Of a DNA stretch of 64,000 nt, positions 57,065-64,000 are shown in pieces. The stretch is taken from contig CM041197.1 of NCBI GenBank assembly GCA_023078555.1, positions 4,919,810-4,983,809 on the forward strand, in the 5' to 3' direction. Position numbers and translations under genes: made by a program. Positions within the stretch are counted from its first letter, which is position 1. The number at the start of each line of letters is the position of its first letter. This DNA is from Ulva prolifera. Lineage: Eukaryota; Chlorophyta; Ulvophyceae; Ulvales; Ulvaceae. Below the pieces are notes generated by a model. The model searched no databases, had not been told where the DNA came from, and saw only the letters and a list, made by a program, of their open reading frames with translations.

Positions 57065-60000
57065 GCTCTCCTGCAGGTCACCCGAGTTGCCGACAGTGCA
57101 AGTGCCTTCTCGGGCTGCACATTACGCATCTGGCAGTTCAGAATTGCTGCCGAAACTATAGCTTGTCGCAGTGGTTCCCTATGTTGCCGGCCATGCCAGA
57201 ACGTTTGCCGCATTTGCGTTCTATAGTCACTACAGGCCTACTGCCTAGGCAGTGTGGTACCGTGACGTGCTGCCCATGGTCAGCCTTGTTGGAGGCGCTC
57301 TTGACAATTCTGGGCTGCTCACAGCAGGCCATTCCCCCCGCCAGGCAGCGCAAGAAAAAGAGGGCTAGGACGCAGGCCTGCATTTACCGACCGAGCCATG
57401 TTGGTGTACGATCACCGACCAGCAGTAGATGATCTTGGGCACACACCGCCCTTGTCTTGGATGTTCACGCACCGCCACAGAGGTGCAGGCTCGGGTGGAG
57501 GACCTAGTTTGTATAAATTTCAGATTTACTTCACTTTACATTTCGGCTGAAGGATCTCGCTCGTATCTGCCGGCTGGTGATCCTAAATCGCCTGTTGCAT
57601 AGATGTGGATCAGCGATTTCGCGATTTCGCGGGCATGAAGACTCTTGATGACTATCGATGCTGAGGTCTGTAGCTGGTTGCAGAAAAGTTCATGATCGAT
57701 GTATTTGCACATCAATTGGACACCATGGAAGCTGCTTGCGTGCCATGGACCTGCATGTGTGCACTGCAAGTGTCGGCATTGGCCATATGCAGATCCGGAT
57801 ATCTTACAAGACATTTTCAACGGATCCACGAATAGATGCAGATGGCTCCATAATATTGAACACCGTTGTTCACTTGTTCAGCTCGAAGTTCCATCAACTA
57901 TGTAGCGCCGACATACTATACTAGTACTAGTAGCTCCATGGAGCTGCAGTGATGATGTATACGTAGGGGCAGGTATTGGGGCATGCATTGCAAGTCTGTG
58001 CTCAGCAGGCTTTTGTTGCCTTGCATGGCCATGTCCGCATGCTTCAGGCACTGACCCCTTTACTAAAGACCAATTAGTAATACTGAAGATGGCCAATAGA
58101 AGAGGCACTAGTTACTAACAATAGCAGCAGAAAATACAATGTTACATATGAGTACAACATCGTTGGAGCTGCTCACACTGTTCTGCCATAGTCGTGTTAA
58201 AAAACAGAACTCACTAACAGTTACGTGTTTTAAAACAATTGTTTATATGAACATGCATGTTGTGTGAAGTGATACCTAGGGTGCGCACTCCGGCCACGGA
58301 ACAGCATATCTGGAGGCTCCTGATATCTCACAGGTACCGTTTGGCTAAGCCGAGTGATGGTGGGTTGTCTGTATTGTAATTTTTATGATGGCCATTGGGT
58401 TTTCTGGTGACAGGGGTACGGGAGACGGCTCGAGCTGCCCCACAGGCCGATCCCTTGCCATGGCGGTGCACCAGCAGAACATGCCGGGGTCTTCGTAGTC
58501 TAGCGGCATTGCGTGGCCCGGGATCTCGCGGTCGGCCTCATCCAGCTGGGTGGCCACAAGGATCTGATCAAGGTCGGGGAGTAGCAATTGCATAGCAAAT
58601 TAAATTGCAATTTTGTGGGAATAAACAGGTGATCTGTCACTTGTTGTATTGGCCTTTGCTGAATACATACACAGCACCTGTGCATTCTCTGTTCAGACAA
58701 GATTACATGTGCTAAGTTGTCTCACCTGTGGGAATAAACAGGTGATCTGTCACTTGTTGTATTGGCCTTTGCTCAATACATACACAGCACCTGCAACATC
58801 TGTTCTATGAACTATATGCTACCCACAGTTCTCACAATGACACTCAGCACACGAACACAACATGCAGTCCAAACTACCGTAGCTGGATGTGCATACCTGT
58901 GCATTCTCTGTTCAGACAAGATGTCTGCTACAGAGTGCACGGCTGCATATATACCATTTCCACGCACACACCATGGTGCACAGAGCACAACACTCTGGCT
59001 CTGTGGAGCTCAGATCTACCAAATCATCCACACCATCACATCATACTATACCATAGGATGTGTGGTGCTCTCACTGCGTACGCGTCGTGTCACGCATCAT
59101 GCCAGGCATCTGCCTGCATGTGTGTGTGTTGACTCGTTTTCCTGAGTCTTCAGTGTCCGTCTCACGTGTGCATGCAACACTAATAGAGGACAATCGGTCA
59201 ATGAGGCAGCCACTGCTGCACCTCACATTTGACTACAATATTAGCTTGACTCATTCTCACAGCCCAGAGAAGTCTGTGCTGCCACAAATTTAAATCAATT
59301 CATCCGGCACGCAATGCAATTCATCCGGCACGCATGCTAGCACGCAAATGCTTGCCAAGTGCACGGAAGCCTCGACGATTGCGATCGGTCCTTACACCCC
59401 CTACGAGGTATTACGGCAATTCCATTGCAAAGATGCATGATCTCCCCCGACTTGCGAGTAGGGTAGATCGCATTGCAACCTGAGCATGGCGTCGATTTTG
59501 TTGCAGGTCCAGCTGCACCTGGTGCACCACGTGGTACACATAGTGTGCCGCCTTACACTTCCGCGTTGTTGCATTCGCCGTGGAATCGTGTGCGTACGTG
59601 CGCACCACCTGTGTGCACTTCATGAGTGCACATGAACCAGGTGCACATGAACCAGGTGCACATGAACCAGGTGCACCAGCACTTATGGAGACGTTGCCGC
59701 TGGGTCCTGCACCTTCGGGGCATTTAATTAACTTATAAGGGCGCTTGGATTAATTAAATATTTCGAGTATGCAGTGGGAAACACATGCATGCTATTGGTG
59801 TCGTGAACGCGAGGTCATGCTGACATGTGTCGCAAATCAGGCCTTGCCATTTTTGCATGAGCAGGGGTAGCATCACGATGCATGGCCCATGAGGTTCTTG
59901 TATTGCCGTACTGGCTGACCGAGTTGGTGTTTCAGAAAAGCAAACGGGTCCCAACAAGCACAGCACAGGATTTTCGTTTGTAAAATAAAGTTGCGAACGC

Positions 60001-60244
60001 ATGCAGGCACACTATATGTGGCTGTGCAGTCATGCATGTAGACACTGCAGCACTCGGCTCGGTGGACTTCGGTTTGTCCCTGCAGGGCCGCAGTACCTAG
60101 CTATGGCTGCTGCAGATAGGGGTTAACTGCAGTTCGGGCTTCTTCCTCCGGGAAGCGCTGTGTGTTTTGGTGTGCACATGGCCGACTTGCTACCACCGGC
60201 ACAAACTGGCTTCACGGACGGTGCTCCGTAGTCACACATGACAA
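57065..60244. other. Intergenic region between genes D and F, no gene seen
   Basis: Genes D and F converge on this 3.2-kb gap. It holds a direct duplication of about 65 bp (58,616-58,683 and 58,729-58,794, containing AATAAACAGGTGATCTGTCA) and a 15-bp repeat CACATGAACCAGGTG in about three copies (59,625-59,680). Open frames here are short and unassigned. Confidence 0.5.
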
Positions 60245-63200
60245 TCACCATGCCAAGTGGGCGATGACGACAGCAAGCACGGCCCCGGGCAACAGCGATG
60301 CATGAATCTTTCTACCATGGCTGCTGTCGCTTCGCTCCTGACTACTAGCTTCGCTAGCCGCAGCGCTAGTGCCCTCGGTCGCACCCTCTGCCGTCGCCGC
60401 GGCCCCATCAGAGGGCCCCCCCGCCTGTGCAGTGGGGGTCGGGGCAGGCTGCCCCGCTGATGCGATGGGGCCATTGGCGACCTCGACCGCGGCCGGTGCT
60501 GGTGGCGCTGCCGTGGCCGCGCTGGGTGTGCTGGGACCCGGCGGGGGGGCGCTGCCGCCGGGAGCAGCCGCGGGGGAAACCGTCGGCGGCGTGTCTGCGC
60601 GGGCCACAGGGGGGGCCGCCACCGGCATCGGCCCGAGTGCTTCTAGCACCAGTGCCCGCTGTTCCTGCACATGTGCACCAGTGTTGGGTCGTCGCGCCCG
60701 ATCATATGTAACAATTCCGAATATTCAGGTCTAATTTCTGGGTGGTGGCCCTGGAAATGCTGCAAAGCGTCCTAACACTGATGTGCACTGGCAAGGTGTC
60801 AACAGACGGATTCATCATGTAGTTGTTCACACGTGTTGTGAATGTCTTGTCTGATTCCAGGGCTGCGCACGCACGCCTAGAATGAATTAATTTCAAACCA
60901 GTACAGCATGCCAAGTCTGAGCGGGTCATGACATCCGTACTGCGTAGCATGTGCTGCAGTGCGCTGTGGTGAATGTGCGGGTCACAGGCATCCTTCACCG
61001 TGGCCCACCGGGGGAATTGGGCGGTGCACGTGGAAGCATGCATGGCTGACAACTGGGCATGTAGCAGAGCAAGATGACATTCGGCATCGTGCTATGCTCA
61101 ACAGTCTTCAGACCCTACCGAGGTGAGGGCTACATGGGCACCTAAACCACAGCGCGCGTGCTGTGTGTGTAGTACACACTGTATACATAGAACCCACGCT
61201 GGGGACGCACCTGCCTCATGCTGGAGAGGATCGGGCCGTCGTCAAGAAATTCCCCCGGGAAAGCGCGGACGTTGGATAGACGGTCCGTCATGAACTCTGC
61301 GCCGCCGGGCCACCGCGTGATGAGGAACGGCGGCGCGGCAAACGCGTACGCGCCGGTGCCGACGGCCACCGCGCGCGCCCCCGCCGGCTCGCCGTGCACA
61401 AACGTGTCCCCTATCGTCACATCCTACACGTGACCGCAGGCTCGGTCAGGGAAAGGTGATCACTTTCAGTTTACGCGGGATTGTGCTGAACTGGGCATGC
61501 CAAGCGGACATGCATGTGCTGTGAGTACGCATGCATGTTCGCGGCATGCCGTATGCACAGGGACATCGACGAATCCGAATGCTAATCGGGAATGAGAAAA
61601 TGTATGTCCATAGGCAGGAACATTGCAAAGCACCCGAATGAGCTCACTGTGCAGGAACCGAGTTATTTCAAATGACACATGACAAGAGCCATATTGTGGA
61701 TGAAAGCACACAACTGCTTATAATAGGTACCTGTAGAGGTGTCCACCTGGTGCACTCATGCGTGCACTCCTTGGTGAGCACGTAGGGGGGCGGGTTGTCG
61801 TGCCTGCATGAGGATGCCAGCGCCGGGGTAGGCCGTGATGGCGGTCGAGTTGATGGCCTGGCCGGAGTCCTTGCGGAGGAGGGTGATGTCGCGGAAGGCG
61901 ACGGCGTCGAGGGTTAGGGAGGCGTTGTGCCACACGACGATGCCGGGGGCGAGGATGCGGGTGAACCCTGCCACGACTGTGTCTGCACGCACACGCATAT
62001 GCATGCTGACATGGACAATGCATTCACAGCGCCACCGTAACCAAGTGCGCTTTGGAAGCGTTCACGCAGAACATGGCGCTGCTCTGTTTGCCAGTGCACA
62101 GGCACCTGTTGTTGCGGGCTGGCAATGTGCTGAACACACGGATGATGCCGTGCATGCGTGGACTCTAGAGGGCCAGGGGACCCTAGGGGCGCAAGGACAT
62201 ATACATGCATGTTGGCGCACCCTGCACGTACATCCGAGGGAGGCCCTCGTCCTTTGTAGTGACGCCGATGGCGCGGCTGTTGTTGCCGGCGCCCTGGAAT
62301 ACACAGTCCGTGATCCACATCATCCCATCCACCTGCACATGTTATCATGCATACACGTATTGGCAGGTGCCTACAAGAAGGGGCTTCATCAGGCTGACGT
62401 CTTTTAAGTGCTGGTACACTAGTGGCATGTGTTGTCTCGGCATATGTGGTCCCGTCACTTTGGAGTTGCCAATGTCCTCTTCAGGATACGGCAGAGTATA
62501 TTCAGATTTGCTTTACTTTCCTAGCGGTCCAGTGCTCTAGTACTCCTGCTGCCAAATGGTACTGGAGAGGGCTCTACACACGCACGGCTACCTGCACCGC
62601 CCATCACCAATGAATCAGGCTATCATGTTGGTCGAGACTACTGTACTTTCGCCGAACCTTCAATTAGGACTTCTAGAAGAGCAGGGATACCTGTAACTCA
62701 TGGTGTCAAAAGCTAGCCCGCGAGCCGCAAGTTCCACCCACACTTGCAGCTGCGCCGCAGCTCTGGATGCAATTGACAGCGTGGCTGCGATTTAATGGCC
62801 ATCTGGAGGCCCTGCGGCGTGGATGAGGGGCACACCTGCAGCACGAGGACGGAGCTCTCGGAGGTGCCAGGGCTGGCGATCGCGACATACAGCGAGTCGA
62901 GCCAGAAGTGCCGGGTTCCCAGAGGCACGTCCAGGAAGTCCTCCGTGACGAGGATGGCACAGGCTCCCGGAGGCACCGGCTCTGTGAGATTGAACGATGC
63001 AGGGGGAGGGAACGTGCACCTGCCCTGCGCTGATCACGAGGTTGATAGCATGGCTGGCCTGGATCTAAATTTGTAGGGTGATGAACATTGTGTTTGCATC
63101 CGGGAGGGAATGCCTTGCATTGTGTGTCCAGGTGACAGATTGACCTGGTGACAATTTTCTGTTGTTGGTCCGCACTGCTACATTCAAGTGTATTGGCACC

Positions 63201-63624
63201 TGACGCAGTGTGACAGCCGCCTGGCCTGCCATATGGACTTATATGGTCAGTTCGAATTTCTATGTTGTGCATGAGCATGAGGCTGTTCGCGCACCGCTAT
63301 GGATGTGGTGGTGTCCAGGACCCTCCCTACTGCCGTGCTCAAAGCTTCTGCCTCAGCGTCCATGTCTGGTTCGGTGAAAACTGTCGTCATGTCTAAGTGG
63401 TTGGTCACGAGGATATGTTTGACGCCCGCACGTATAGACCTCTGAAACCCGGAAGGCGTGGAAGCCGTGATGAACGGGATCAATTGCGCATTTCCAGCAT
63501 CTCCAGCCGCGATGCAAGCCATTAGGATTTTGCTGAACGCATACAGCAGCTGTAGCGCAGTGTTTGGCTTCGCAAAGGTGAGGACGGGCGCGGCGATGCA
63601 TCGTCTTCGGCAGTGCAGCACCAT
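60245..63624 (-). CDS. Gene F: beta-helix protein, class 2, with GPI-like tail (480 aa)
   Basis: Exons on the - strand: 63624-63295, 63024-62836, 62332-62221, 61982-61804, 61423-61211 and 60664-60245. The sum is 1443 nt. The start MVLHCRRRCIAAPVLTFAKP is preceded by an in-frame stop. A basic N-terminus and a hydrophobic stretch (TALQLLYAFSKILMACIAAG) could act as signal. The beta-helix body reads FQRSIRAGVKHILVTNHLDM, FNLTEPVPPGACAILVTEDF, DGMMWITDCVFQGAGNNSRA, DTVVAGFTRILAPGIVVWHN and DVTIGDTFVHGEPAG. The last exon (EQRALVLEALGPMPVAAPPV) is rich in Pro, Ala and Thr and ends SLLPGAVLAVVIAHLAW, like a GPI-anchor signal. The intron at 61,803 has a GC donor. Two exons have exactly the class 1 lengths (112 and 179 nt). 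It is likely attached to the cell surface or wall. Gene E is its damaged sister. Confidence 0.82.
62460..62530 (-). repeat. Dispersed ~75-bp repeat, copy 3
   Basis: GGAGTTGCCAATGTCCTCTT, then AGGATACGGCAGAG and TTTGCTTTACTTTCC, matching the copies at 15,679 and 55,528. It lies in an intron of gene F. Confidence 0.55.
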
Positions 63625-64000
63625 ACTCCGTCAGCGACCTATGCTATCAGCAGTACACATATTGGCATAAGTTATTACTACGTCGGTTCTGGACTGTCGC
63701 TCAGCGTCAGCGCGGCCCTGGCATGCAAAGGGGCTAGGCGCTCGATACACGAGTCCGAAGGCCGACAGCGGTATGCAATGCGACAGGTCTCCTGCTCGGA
63801 CTGTCCGCTTGAGTAATCAAACAAAGTTTTTGCACGCTCATCAACCTTGTATTCCGTTCGGGTGGCTTCTGCTCGAGAGCTCGGCTGAAGCGAGGTGAGA
63901 CAATGGAACCGAGGGCTGAAGTCTGCCACGGGGGCAGCATCGCCAGAGATCTTGTCCGATCCACGGTTATATAATAGCGAATCCAGGCTCGCAATCTCCA
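63625..64000. other. Region upstream of gene F
   Basis: The first 40 bases resemble the sequence before exon 1 of gene E. Two overlapping - strand frames of 83-86 codons exist but have no motif. An extra 5' exon beyond the window cannot be excluded. Confidence 0.4.

Noticed and set aside
1-64000. Retroviral, LTR or other capsid-bearing elements
   Set aside because: No long terminal repeats, gag or integrase-like frames, capsid or envelope signatures were seen. The retroelement traces here are LINE-type.

Overview
The window reads as nuclear DNA of a eukaryote, most likely a green alga (Chlorophyta). Genes are split by many short GT-AG introns whose donors are mostly GTGCG, GTGAG or GTGTG. 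The sequence is rich in TGCATG, and LINE, CACTA and hAT-like elements occur throughout. There is no bacterial operon structure. The species cannot be fixed from the sequence alone.

The core of the window is a previously unnamed family of six genes encoding proteins with a predicted right-handed beta-helix (pectin-lyase-like) body. Genes A (10.0-14.8 kb), B (18.6-24.3 kb), C (27.3-31.8 kb) and D (52.3-57.1 kb) lie head-to-tail on the + strand. They form class 1: a signal peptide, a Cys/Arg-rich motif, an acidic Tyr-rich linker, the beta-helix exons and a very short end. Gene F (60.2-63.6 kb, - strand) and the broken gene E (34.0-48.2 kb, +) form class 2: no Tyr linker, but a Pro/Ala-rich tail ending in a hydrophobic, GPI-like C-terminus. 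Exon phases and several exon lengths (201, 112 and 179 nt; 225 nt within class 1) are the same from gene to gene. The inferred coding sums of A, B, C, D and F are all whole numbers of codons.

Gene E is split by a 12,008-bp CACTA element (34,406-46,413). The element has 25-bp perfect terminal inverted repeats, a TCC target duplication and subterminal AAGGAC repeats. It carries an eight-exon transposase gene and a second eight-exon gene of unknown function, separated by a 344-bp tandem repeat. Without the element the host intron would be about 255 bp, against 270 bp for the same intron of F.

Other regions, left to right: a LINE reverse-transcriptase remnant (0.5-2.0 kb), clusters of palindromes and CGCCCTT motifs (2.5-3.0 kb), a 172-bp satellite (5.1-7.4 kb), intergenic DNA with LINE-tail insertions, a 450-bp hAT-like MITE in the last intron of B, nested LINE tails at 32.4-33.07 kb, and a 1.43-kb element with long inverted repeats that ends just upstream of D. 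One insertion, at 26,264, is only 16 bp long and is flanked by a perfect 16-bp duplication. All exon boundaries are inferred from conservation between copies and reading phase, not from transcripts.
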